Below are positions 1-7,166 of a stretch of DNA of 64,000 bases, piece after piece. A model generated the notes under the pieces. The model saw nothing but the letters and a program-made list of their open reading frames with translations, did not search any database and was not told the DNA's origin. How positions within the stretch are numbered: the first letter of the stretch is position 1; every line of letters starts with the position of its first letter. This DNA comes from Maribacter_C sp047345145 (GTDB lineage: Bacteria; Bacteroidota; Bacteroidia; Flavobacteriales; Flavobacteriaceae), in contig NZ_JBLFER010000002.1 of assembly GCF_047345145.1 (NCBI RefSeq), forward strand, positions 992,001 through 1,056,000. Direction: 5' to 3'. The translations under genes were made by a program, and so were the position numbers.

Positions 1-1
1 A

Positions 2-244
2 GTAAAAACTAAGAAGTTTGTTTTCAGTAAACCCAATCTTGATACAATAAAACTCGACACGAATAACGGTACAGACCCAATCTATTTTATTGATGGGAAG
101 GAATCTTCCGGGGAAAAAGCAAAGGCAATAAATCCGAATTATATTGAATCAATTAACGTTTTGAAGGGTGAATCAGCGGAAGCCGTATATGGCAAAAAAG
201 GGAAAAACGGAGTTATTCAAATAACAACTAAAAAGAAAGAGTGA
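2..244 (+). CDS. C-terminal end of a protein with a TonB-receptor plug-like tail (5' truncated)
   Basis: The reading frame is open from the left edge and ends at TGA 242-244, giving about 80 residues. The tail has the order YFIDGKE, then NVLKGESAEAVYGKKG, then NGVIQITTK. This is the end of the plug domain of TonB-dependent receptors. In flavobacteria the same tail often closes M56/BlaR1-type membrane proteins, so the missing part may be an M56 peptidase rather than a transporter; that is inference. The stop overlaps the GTG start of the next gene (GTGA), so the two are probably translationally coupled. Confidence 0.6.
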   Translation, partial: VKTKKFVFSKPNLDTIKLDTNNGTDPIYFIDGKESSGEKAKAINPNYIESINVLKGESAEAVYGKKGKNGVIQITTKKKE

Positions 245-1380
245 AAAAAGCTATTTTTTTAATACTATTATCATGCCTCTTTCAAGCCGAAGCACAGTCT
301 TCGGCTTTGACCATGGCAGACAGTTTATACGCAACTGGTAGCTATACAAAAGCCATAAATTTCTACGCTAAAGTTGGCTCGTCAAGAGGGAATCTGCAAA
401 TAGCAAGAGCATACAATTCTATTGGTAATTACGACAAGGCAATTCTGCAATATGAAAGCTTGATGGATGGGAGTCCCGAGTTGCAAATCGCCCGTTTTGA
501 ATTGGGGAAATTGTATCTAAAAACGAAACGTTTTGATGATGGTCGTAAACTGTTTACATCTTTGGTAAGTGATGATGCGAACAATCCAGAATACTTATAT
601 TATCAGGGAGAGTCTTTTCGAGAACTAGATCAAAGCGCGAGTAGTTTGGTTGCTTATAAAAAGGCTGTTGAAGTTGATAGTACCCATCTCAAAAGTATTT
701 TTCAATTAGGAAAATACTTTGTTGTAAAACAAGAAACTCAAGAAGCCCTGAAATATCTTAATTTGGGCTTGCTTTTTTTTGAAAATGATGTGTCGCTAAT
801 TAATTTAAAGGCTTTAGCCCTATTCAATAATAACGAATATAGCAAGGCATTACCTTTTTTTGAACGTCTATTGGAGTTAGAGGAGCACAAACCTCATATC
901 TATGGAAAATTAGCACATTGTTATTTTAAAGAGTGGGACTTTGAAAAGTCTAAAAATACCTATCACGCCTTAATTCGTATGGACAAAGACGATCCTGATC
1001 CATATTTTAATTTAGGACATGTTTTCCTAAAGGAGCAGCAATTAGACAGTGCCAAATTCTATATCAAAAAATCTAAAGAAGTTCAAGACCCTTCATTTCA
1101 TAGGGAATATAGGAGTCTTGCTGGGATTGCTAGGGAAGAAGAAGACTTAAAAGGAGCTTTTGAATATTATAAATTGGCTTTTAAAGAAGAACCTTCAGAT
1201 TATATGGCCTATTATCAAATCTGTACCACAGCAGATCAACTCTTTAAAGACCCTAACCTGAAACTACAGTATTATGAGAACTTCATAAAGAAGTTTGGTC
1301 CTGACATCAGATATTTTTCCGAAAGAGCTAAAAAACGCATATCTGAACTAAAACAAGAGCTTCACTTCGCGAAGGATTAA
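241..1380 (+). CDS. Secreted/periplasmic TPR-repeat protein
   Basis: 379 residues starting at GTG 241, which overlaps the stop of the preceding gene. Residues 1-19 form a Sec signal peptide (Lys-Lys, hydrophobic core, ending AEAQ). The rest is a series of tetratricopeptide repeats with typical pairs such as Y-x-K-A and A-x-x-Y, including 'NLGHVFLKEQQLDSAKFYIK'. TPR arrays are protein-binding scaffolds; no enzymatic domain is visible. Coupling to the upstream plug-like gene suggests a shared envelope function, possibly as a partner of an M56 sensor. The specific role is unknown. Confidence 0.8.
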   Translation: MKKAIFLILLSCLFQAEAQSSALTMADSLYATGSYTKAINFYAKVGSSRGNLQIARAYNSIGNYDKAILQYESLMDGSPELQIARFELGKLYLKTKRFDDGRKLFTSLVSDDANNPEYLYYQGESFRELDQSASSLVAYKKAVEVDSTHLKSIFQLGKYFVVKQETQEALKYLNLGLLFFENDVSLINLKALALFNNNEYSKALPFFERLLELEEHKPHIYGKLAHCYFKEWDFEKSKNTYHALIRMDKDDPDPYFNLGHVFLKEQQLDSAKFYIKKSKEVQDPSFHREYRSLAGIAREEEDLKGAFEYYKLAFKEEPSDYMAYYQICTTADQLFKDPNLKLQYYENFIKKFGPDIRYFSERAKKRISELKQELHFAKD

Positions 1381-1422
1381 TGTCCTTAAAAAATCGTAAT
1401 TTCCGCCCAAGAACACAGGTAC

Positions 1423-1899
1423 ATGCGGAAGCTTTTCACAATATTGATTTTATGCGTATTTACGTCGTGCAGTCTATTTGAATCTACCGAAAAAAAGACG
1501 CAAAAGCTGGTCGAAAAAGAACTTTTACAAATCGACTGGACTGATGTTGACGACTACCCGCTATTTAGCGATTGTGATGAAACGGTTTCCAAGACGCTAC
1601 AAAAAAGCTGTTTTGAACAGAAGATTATTTTACATTTGTCAGCGGACTTACAAGAGTTTCGACTGACAAGCCAAAAGGAAATCGAGGATGTGATTTTCCT
1701 TGATTTTGTAATTGAAAATACCGGAGATATATCAATTGTTGAAATAGAAAATAAGGAGATTTTTGGTAGTCAAATGGCCGACTTTAATGCTCGAATAGAA
1801 CGAAGTTTGAAGAGCCTCCCGAGAATTGAACCTGCTCTAAAGAGAGGTATTCCTGTAAGTGCAAAATTTCGAATTCCAATTTTTCTAAACTCGAAGTAG
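1423..1899 (+). CDS. Small lipoprotein, function unknown
   Basis: 158 residues. The N-terminus is a lipoprotein signal (hydrophobic stretch ending FTSC at about residue 16), so Cys16 should be lipidated. The middle contains Asp/Cys-containing segments ('FSDCDETVSKTLQKSCFEQK') and the C-terminal half resembles the conserved end of TonB-like C-terminal domains ('LDFVIENTGDISIVEIEN', then 'RIERSLKSLPRIEPALKRG'), where the 'G xxV xxP xF xIPI' pattern is typical. A TonB-C-like fold without the transmembrane anchor is therefore likely, but this is inference. It lies 42 bp after the TPR gene. Confidence 0.7.
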   Translation: MRKLFTILILCVFTSCSLFESTEKKTQKLVEKELLQIDWTDVDDYPLFSDCDETVSKTLQKSCFEQKIILHLSADLQEFRLTSQKEIEDVIFLDFVIENTGDISIVEIENKEIFGSQMADFNARIERSLKSLPRIEPALKRGIPVSAKFRIPIFLNSK

Positions 1900-1917
1900 T
1901 TTTATTAGAGACAAGAA

Positions 1918-1943
1918 TGTCATGCGGAGCGCAGTCGAAGGGC
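1918..1943. repeat. Dispersed intergenic repeat fragment (GCGGAGCGCAGTCGAAG type)
   Basis: The segment contains the core 'GAGCGCAGTCGAAG', which resembles the short intergenic repeat (GTCATTCTGAGCG...GTCGAAG) found in many copies in Bacteroidetes genomes. Only one clear copy is seen in this window, between the lipoprotein and ruvC. The identification rests on recognition of that core. Confidence 0.4.
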
Positions 1944-1972
1944 TACAGTGCTAAAAATTAAAACACTAAGAA

Positions 1973-2527
1973 TTGTCAAAAGAAAAAATCATATTAGGTA
2001 TTGATCCGGGAACAACCATTATGGGTTTCGGACTCATAAAAGTAGTGGGCAAGAAGATGGAATTCATTCAAATGAATGAGCTGCTTTTAAGCAAATACAA
2101 AGACCATTATGTCAAACTTAAATTAATATTTGAGCGCACTATAGAACTCATTGATACCTATCATCCTGATGAAATAGCGATTGAAGCACCTTTCTTTGGA
2201 AAGAATGTACAATCAATGCTTAAGTTAGGTCGTGCTCAAGGCGTGGCAATGGCTGCGGGACTTTCCAGAGAAATACCAATCACAGAGTATCTTCCCAAAA
2301 AAATAAAAATGGCAATCACCGGAAACGGAAATGCGAGCAAAGAGCAAGTCGCTAAGATGTTGCAAAGTATGTTAGGGCTAAAAACACTCCCAAAGAATTT
2401 AGATGCCACTGACGGACTTGCGGCTGCTGTTTGTCATTTTTATAATGAAGGGCGTGTTGATATTGGGAAGAGTTATTCTGGTTGGGATGCTTTTGTCAAG
2501 CAAAATGAGAAGCGGGTAAAGAAGTAA
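1973..2527 (+). CDS. ruvC: Crossover junction endodeoxyribonuclease RuvC
   Basis: 184 residues from a TTG start; no ATG precedes the conserved N-terminus, so TTG is the natural choice. RuvC resolves Holliday junctions with RuvAB. Visible family signatures are the first catalytic Asp in 'LGIDPGTT' (Asp11), the second acidic residue in 'IAIEAPFFGKN', the 'LGRAQGVAMAAG' helix and the C-terminal 'DATDGLAAAVCH' with the last acidic residues. The length fits the family. The C-terminus has a short extra basic tail, common in Bacteroidetes RuvC. Confidence 0.96.
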   Translation: MSKEKIILGIDPGTTIMGFGLIKVVGKKMEFIQMNELLLSKYKDHYVKLKLIFERTIELIDTYHPDEIAIEAPFFGKNVQSMLKLGRAQGVAMAAGLSREIPITEYLPKKIKMAITGNGNASKEQVAKMLQSMLGLKTLPKNLDATDGLAAAVCHFYNEGRVDIGKSYSGWDAFVKQNEKRVKK

Positions 2528-2528
2528 A

Positions 2529-2960
2529 AAGTAATGAGTAATATGTAAACAGTTTATGAGACTTCAAGACCTAATTGCTTATCAAAAATCATTTAAGTTG
2601 GCTATGGAAATTTTTGAAATTTCTAAAAAATTTCCAAAAGAAGAAAAATATTCTTTAACCGATCAAATACGGAGATCTTCAAGAAGCGTAAACGCAAATA
2701 TTGCAGAATCATATGCAAAACGTATATATCAAAAGCATTTCATTAACAAATTAACGGATAGTGATGGGGAAAACCTAGAGACACAGACTTGGTTAGAATT
2801 TGCTAAGGAGTGTAGGTATATTGAAAAGGAGAAATTTGATTCTCTTTTGGATGAAAGTATTCAAATAGGAAAGCTTATTCATTATATGATTCGCAACCCT
2901 GTTAAATTTGGTTCAAAATAACTCACCTTACTATTTACTTATTACTGTTCACTAATTACT
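2529..2960. mobile_element. Candidate small insertion module: four-helix-bundle gene with imperfect inverted-repeat ends
   Basis: Left end 2529-2553 reads AAAGTAATGAGTAATATGTAAACAG in pieces of AGTAAT/GTAA. The right end 2927-2960, read on the minus strand, begins AGTAATTAGTGAACAGTAAT and continues with the same AGTAA units. The two ends therefore form imperfect inverted repeats around the single gene at 2556-2921. The module sits exactly between the stop of ruvC and the start of hemW. No transposase is present. The mobile nature is inference from the repeat arrangement and the known sporadic distribution of this gene family. Confidence 0.4.
2556..2921 (+). CDS. Four helix bundle protein (23S rRNA-intervening-sequence protein family)
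   Basis: 121 residues, all-helical. The family pattern is clear: 'LIAYQKSFKLAMEIFEISKKFPKEEKYSLTDQIRRSSRSVNANIAES' in order, then 'LETQTWLEFAKECRYI' and a closing helix. Members were first found inside intervening sequences of 23S rRNA genes and are also scattered in Bacteroidetes intergenic regions; they form pentameric bundles related to the Avd accessory protein of diversity-generating retroelements. No rRNA or reverse transcriptase is nearby. The gene is flanked by imperfect inverted repeats (2529-2553 and 2927-2960). Confidence 0.9.
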   Translation: MRLQDLIAYQKSFKLAMEIFEISKKFPKEEKYSLTDQIRRSSRSVNANIAESYAKRIYQKHFINKLTDSDGENLETQTWLEFAKECRYIEKEKFDSLLDESIQIGKLIHYMIRNPVKFGSK

Positions 2961-2964
2961 ATCG

Positions 2965-4095
2965 ATGGCAGGTATCTACATCCATATCCCCTTTTGCAAG
3001 CAAGCTTGTCATTATTGCGATTTTCACTTTTCGACTTCCATGGGAAAGAAAGAGGCTATGGTCTCTGCACTTCGAAAAGAACTTGAACTTCGCAAAGATG
3101 AATTTAAAGACGAACCTGTCGAAACTATCTACTTCGGAGGAGGAACACCGTCAGTTTTAACATCCGAAGAAATCAATAGTATTATTCAATCCGTTTATGA
3201 AAATTATAAGGTTTCTGAGAATCCGGAGATTACTTTAGAAGCCAACCCAGACGATTTATCTAAGAATCAAATAATCGAACTATCCAAGAGTCCAATAAAC
3301 CGTTTAAGTATAGGAATTCAATCTTTCTATGAAGAAGATTTAAAGCTGATGAATCGTGCTCATAATGCTCAAGAAGCTAAGAATTGCATCCGCGAAGCGA
3401 CAAAACATTTCGATAACATATCTATAGACCTTATTTACGGAATCCCGGAAATGACGAATGAACGTTGGATTCAAAATATTGAAAAAGCACTTTCTTTTGG
3501 CGTTCCACATATTTCAAGTTATGCCTTGACCGTAGAACCTAAAACCGCTTTAGCAAGCTTTATCCAAAAAGGACTTATCAAAAATGTTGAGGATGAAGTG
3601 GCACAAGAGCATTTTAATATCCTACTAGAAAAAATGGAAGCGGCTGGTTTCGAAAGTTATGAGATTTCCAATTTTGGAAAACCTGGCTACTTCTCCAAGA
3701 ACAATACTGCCTATTGGCAGCAGAAAAAATATATTGGTATTGGTCCGTCCGCACATTCATATGATGGTGAGCGACGGGGTTGGAACATTAATAACAATCC
3801 GAAGTATATAAAATCCTTAGAAAAAAATCAATTGCCCATTGAGATTGAAACGCTTTCGACTACTGACAAATACAATGAATACTTAATGACTGGTTTACGA
3901 ACGATTTGGGGTGTTTCGCTGATCAAGGTCAAAGAAGAATTTGGGAAACAATACCATAAGTACTTATTACAACAAGCAGATAAATACGTCGATGAACAAC
4001 TATTATTTATATATGGTGACAAATTAATAGCCACTAAAAAAGGGCGTTTTTTAGCTGACGGTATTGCAGCGGATTTATTTATGATTAACTTGTAA
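2965..4095 (+). CDS. hemW: Radical SAM haem chaperone HemW (coproporphyrinogen oxidase-like)
   Basis: 376 residues. The radical SAM cluster motif is at the N-terminus: Cys11, Cys15 and Cys18 in 'IPFCKQACHYCDF'. The SAM-binding glycine motif 'YFGGGTPSVL' follows. Later 'GIQSFYEEDLKLMNRAHNAQEA' and 'SIDLIYGIPEMTNERW' are typical of the HemN/HemW family. The absence of the long N-terminal HemN extension and the overall length favour HemW, which inserts haem into respiratory enzymes, over an oxygen-independent coproporphyrinogen dehydrogenase. It starts 43 bp after the four-helix-bundle gene. Confidence 0.93.
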   Translation: MAGIYIHIPFCKQACHYCDFHFSTSMGKKEAMVSALRKELELRKDEFKDEPVETIYFGGGTPSVLTSEEINSIIQSVYENYKVSENPEITLEANPDDLSKNQIIELSKSPINRLSIGIQSFYEEDLKLMNRAHNAQEAKNCIREATKHFDNISIDLIYGIPEMTNERWIQNIEKALSFGVPHISSYALTVEPKTALASFIQKGLIKNVEDEVAQEHFNILLEKMEAAGFESYEISNFGKPGYFSKNNTAYWQQKKYIGIGPSAHSYDGERRGWNINNNPKYIKSLEKNQLPIEIETLSTTDKYNEYLMTGLRTIWGVSLIKVKEEFGKQYHKYLLQQADKYVDEQLLFIYGDKLIATKKGRFLADGIAADLFMINL

Positions 4096-4118
4096 ATACT
4101 GAATTAAGTTCAGCACAT

Positions 4119-4856
4119 ATGCTAGCCAAAATAAAAAACGACTTCATCGATTTATCCAAACCTTTAGATATATCTATCCCCCTCAGCGGAGATGCCAGCA
4201 ACGTAAATGCTTGGTATGTTGACCACCCAAAAATTGAACCTCATACCGAAGGTGATTTTGTAGGGAAGGTTTCTGAAGGTGCTTCAACCAATTTCAATAA
4301 TATTTCATTTAATCCGCATGCACATGGTACACATACCGAATGTGTTGGGCATATCACTAAGGATTTTCATTCTGTCAATCAAAATCTAAAACGATACTTT
4401 TTTAAAGCTGAGGTCATCACTTTAGCTCCTGAGAAATATCAAGATGATTTTGTTATTTCTAGAAAACAATTGCAGTATGCCTTGGGAAATAAAAAAAGGG
4501 AAGCTTTGGTTATTCGAACCTTACCCAACATAAATGATAAACTTTCGAAGAAATATTCGAATACGAATCCGCCGTATCTATTGGAACAAGCTGCAGAATT
4601 TCTTGTGGAAAAAGGAATAGAGCATTTGCTCATAGACCTTCCTTCAGTGGATAAAGAAAAAGATGGAGGCGCACTTTTAGCCCACAATGCTTTTTGGAAC
4701 GCGCAAGGGGAAATTCGAAAACAGGCTACCATTACAGAATTTATTTTTGTACCCAACTCTGTAAAGGATGGAAAGTATTTTTTAAACTTGCAAGTAGCTC
4801 CTTTTGAGAATGATGCAAGCCCAAGTAGACCAGTGCTGTATAAAATTGAAGATTGA
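4119..4856 (+). CDS. Cyclase family protein (kynurenine formamidase-like)
   Basis: 245 residues of the PF04199 'cyclase' fold. The metal-binding motif H-x-G-T-H-x-(D/E) is present as 'HAHGTHTE' (about residues 67-74), and the distal 'LLIDLPSVDKEKDGG' with 'LLAHNAFW' matches the conserved C-terminal half. Relatives include KynB arylformamidase and isatin hydrolase; the true substrate cannot be told from sequence. The stop TGA shares one base with the ATG of the following DUF4260 gene, so they are co-translated. Confidence 0.85.
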   Translation: MLAKIKNDFIDLSKPLDISIPLSGDASNVNAWYVDHPKIEPHTEGDFVGKVSEGASTNFNNISFNPHAHGTHTECVGHITKDFHSVNQNLKRYFFKAEVITLAPEKYQDDFVISRKQLQYALGNKKREALVIRTLPNINDKLSKKYSNTNPPYLLEQAAEFLVEKGIEHLLIDLPSVDKEKDGGALLAHNAFWNAQGEIRKQATITEFIFVPNSVKDGKYFLNLQVAPFENDASPSRPVLYKIED

Positions 4857-5194
4857 TGAAAACTAGTTTAAAAATCGAAGAACTTTTCATGTTCGGACTA
4901 GGGGTATACCTCTTCAGTCTGTTGCCCTATGAATGGTGGTGGTTTTTGGTGCTGATTTTGGTTCCAGATATTGGAATGATCGGTTATCTGTTTGGAAATA
5001 AAGTTGGTGCCTTCATGTATAATTTGTTTCATCATAAGGGAGTGGCGATTGCGATTTACCTTTTAGGGGTTTATCTTTCCAGTACGATAGCGCAGTTAAT
5101 AGGAATTATTTTATTTGCACATTCGGCTATGGATAGAATGATGGGCTACGGATTAAAATACGAGAAAGGTTTCAAATTCACGCATTTAGGATAG
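4856..5194 (+). CDS. DUF4260 membrane protein
   Basis: 112 residues from ATG 4856 (TGATG overlap with the cyclase gene; an in-frame TTG three bases upstream is less likely). The protein has about four hydrophobic helices with the family landmarks 'EWWWFLVLILVPDIGMIGYL', 'NKVGAFMYNLFHHKG' and a C-terminal 'HSAMDRMMGYGLKY'. DUF4260 proteins are small integral membrane proteins of unknown function. Conserved His and Asp residues near membrane ends are visible, but no activity is known. Confidence 0.85.
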   Translation: MKTSLKIEELFMFGLGVYLFSLLPYEWWWFLVLILVPDIGMIGYLFGNKVGAFMYNLFHHKGVAIAIYLLGVYLSSTIAQLIGIILFAHSAMDRMMGYGLKYEKGFKFTHLG

Positions 5195-5210
5195 ATAGGA
5201 AATAGTAATA

Positions 5211-5837
5211 ATGGATAGCATATTTGATACGATATTAGGATTGATTCTAGGAGCAATTGCCACCTATTGGGTCTATACTTTCTTTAAGAAAAAGCAGAGT
5301 AAAGAAGTGACCCTTCATCAATCTACTGTCCTGTTAGAAAAAATAAGAAGTGTAAGTAAACTGGTTTCCGTTGAGGGCGAGTTTGCTGAAATCTATAAGT
5401 ACGAGAATACGAAAGAACGTTTTCTGAGTTTGGTTTCTAGTAAGAAAAAGGCCTTGATTGTGATTAATGCAAGAGCCCAAATTGGTTATGATCTAAAGAA
5501 GGTACAAATAGAATCAGATGTAGATAATAAGCGTATTATCTTAACGAATTTTCCACAACCTGAGATTCTATCCATAGAACCTGAATTGGAGTTTTACGAT
5601 ATTAAAAACGGTATGTTCAATTCTTTTTCTCCAGATGATTTGACGACTTTGAACAATGAGGCCAAGAATCATATTCGAGAAAAGATACCAGAGAGCGGGT
5701 TAATGCAAACCGCACGCACGGAAGCTTTACAAGCTGTTTTAATTATAGAATCAATTGTCGCTACCATTGGTTGGAAACTGGACTATTCAGCTTTAAAAAT
5801 TGAAGATAAAGAGAAGAAACTTCTTGAAAACAAATAG
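5211..5837 (+). CDS. DUF4230 membrane-anchored protein
   Basis: 208 residues with one N-terminal transmembrane helix (about residues 7-24) followed by basic residues, then a mixed alpha/beta domain containing 'KLVSVEGEFAEIYKYEN', 'IVINARAQIGYDLKKV' and 'TNFPQPEILSIEPELEFYDIKNG'. These match DUF4230 (PF14014), a family of unknown function related to stomatin-like scaffolds only by topology. It follows the DUF4260 gene by 16 bp and probably belongs to the same transcript. Confidence 0.85.
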   Translation: MDSIFDTILGLILGAIATYWVYTFFKKKQSKEVTLHQSTVLLEKIRSVSKLVSVEGEFAEIYKYENTKERFLSLVSSKKKALIVINARAQIGYDLKKVQIESDVDNKRIILTNFPQPEILSIEPELEFYDIKNGMFNSFSPDDLTTLNNEAKNHIREKIPESGLMQTARTEALQAVLIIESIVATIGWKLDYSALKIEDKEKKLLENK

Positions 5838-5844
5838 AAAATTC

Positions 5845-6279
5845 ATGAAAAAAGCATTTTATACCTTACTATTTTTAACTTTTACAATGACCAGTTTTGG
5901 TCAAACTGATACTGATTCTCGTCTTCACGAGGATGACAATAAATCGAATAACATGAGAGAATTTGATCCTGCCTTTGCACATACCGTTTATTTCTGGTTG
6001 GCGAATCCAGATAGTAAAGAAGACCGAGAAGCTTTCGAAAAATCGCTTCAAAAGTTTTTAGACAACTCTGGCTATGCCAAAACTAGTTTTATTGGAGTGC
6101 CTCCCAGAGCTAGTCGTGAAGTTGTTGACGGATCATTCACATATTCTTTAATCGTGTCTTTCGAATCGGCAGAGGCGCAGCAAAATTACCAAGACGAGGC
6201 TCCTCATAAGTTGTTCATTGAAGAATCAAGTAAACTATGGACAAAAGTTATCGTTTATGATTCTAAGGGAGTAAACTAA
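5845..6279 (+). CDS. Secreted Dabb (stress-responsive A/B barrel) domain protein
   Basis: 144 residues from ATG 5845; an upstream in-frame ATG at 5800 lies inside the preceding gene and would bury the signal peptide, so 5845 is preferred. Residues 1-19 are a Sec signal peptide ending SFGQ. The mature domain begins 'FAHTVYFWLANPDSKEDREAFEKSL' and ends 'LWTKVIVYDSKG', the layout of the dimeric A/B barrel Dabb family. Dabb proteins include stress proteins and polyketide cyclases; here the role is unknown, with a periplasmic or exported location. Confidence 0.85.
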   Translation: MKKAFYTLLFLTFTMTSFGQTDTDSRLHEDDNKSNNMREFDPAFAHTVYFWLANPDSKEDREAFEKSLQKFLDNSGYAKTSFIGVPPRASREVVDGSFTYSLIVSFESAEAQQNYQDEAPHKLFIEESSKLWTKVIVYDSKGVN

Positions 6280-6287
6280 TTCGCTAT

Positions 6288-6647
6288 ATGAACATCGAAG
6301 AATTCAGAAACTATTGCATTTCTAAAAAGGGAGTAACCGAAAGTTTTCCTTTTGATGAACATACCTTGGTGTTTAAGGTAATGGGTAAAATGTATGCCTT
6401 ATGCGGATTGGAAAGGGTGCCAACTCAAGTGAATTTGAAATGTGATCCTGAAAGAGCGATAGCACTTCGTGAAGAATATGATGGTGTGATTATTCCTGGG
6501 TATCACATGCACAAAGCGCAATGGAATACCCTAATGATTGAGCAATTGCCTCCTAAATTGATTCTTGAATTGATTGACCATTCGTATGAATTGGTAGTAG
6601 CCAAATTCACCAAAAAGCTAAAAGCGGAATTCGATACTTTGCAATAG
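6288..6647 (+). CDS. MmcQ/YjbR family protein
   Basis: 119 residues with the full YjbR fold. Family landmarks are the N-terminal 'FRNYCISKKGVTESFPFDEHTLVFKVMGKMYALCGL' segments, 'QVNLKCDPERAIALREEYDGVIIPGYHMHKAQWNTL' and the C-terminal 'LIDHSYELVVAKF'. YjbR proteins have a double-wing DNA-binding-like fold, but their function is not established. It lies 8 bp after the Dabb gene and 4 bp before the DinB gene, so all three are probably one transcript. Confidence 0.9.
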   Translation: MNIEEFRNYCISKKGVTESFPFDEHTLVFKVMGKMYALCGLERVPTQVNLKCDPERAIALREEYDGVIIPGYHMHKAQWNTLMIEQLPPKLILELIDHSYELVVAKFTKKLKAEFDTLQ

Positions 6648-6651
6648 AAAA

Positions 6652-7125
6652 ATGAGAACTCAGCTAGAAATCATCGTTCAAAATCTCAAAGATTCTTTTG
6701 ATGGAAAGCCTTGGTATGGAATTTCAGTAATGGAAAAGTTGAATGAAATACCTTGGCGAATCGTTAATGACAAAGTTTATGGTGAGAAATCTATAGCAAT
6801 TTTGGTTCAGCATATAATGAACTGGCGGATTTTTGTCTTAAAGAAATTGGAAGGTGATCTTGAGTTCAATATTATTATAGATGGCGAAAATGATTGGGAT
6901 GAAGTTCATGTCAAAAGTCCCGAAGAATGGAATTTTCTAAAACAGAAACTACAAAGTACTCAAGATAGTTTGATTCAGAAATTGTCTCAAGAGACAGATG
7001 AACTGCTAAACAAGGAAGTCCCTGGAAAAGACTACCTATTTGGACCCATTCTCATCAGTATTGCCCAACACGACATCTATCATTTGGGCCAAATAGCCAT
7101 GCTAAATTCTATGAAGAAAGGCTAG
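6652..7125 (+). CDS. DinB family protein
   Basis: 157 residues forming the DinB/YfiT four-helix fold. The putative metal ligands are a His in 'AILVQHIMNWRIFVLKK' and the His pair in 'ISIAQHDIYHLGQIAML' close to the C-terminus. DinB-like proteins of Bacteroidetes include thiol-dependent transferases and uncharacterised enzymes; the name does not imply a DNA-damage role. Closely spaced after the YjbR gene (4 bp). Confidence 0.88.
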   Translation: MRTQLEIIVQNLKDSFDGKPWYGISVMEKLNEIPWRIVNDKVYGEKSIAILVQHIMNWRIFVLKKLEGDLEFNIIIDGENDWDEVHVKSPEEWNFLKQKLQSTQDSLIQKLSQETDELLNKEVPGKDYLFGPILISIAQHDIYHLGQIAMLNSMKKG

Positions 7126-7136
7126 GTGATAATACA

Positions 7137-7144
7137 TATCTTTG
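7137..7144 (+). promoter_or_regulatory. Bacteroidetes -7 box (TATCTTTG) for the MutS-like gene
   Basis: TATCTTTG matches TAnnTTTG and sits 22 bp before the ATG of the next gene. No clear TTG -33 element is visible at the expected distance. Confidence 0.45.
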
Positions 7145-7166
7145 CCTGCAAAATAGTATAGCTTTA

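Noticed and set aside
2556..2921. Possible 23S rRNA intervening sequence
   Set aside because: The family name suggests it, but there is no rRNA sequence on either side.
4439..4756. 105-codon minus-strand frame
   Set aside because: It is inside the cyclase-family gene, with no homology-like features; a shadow frame.
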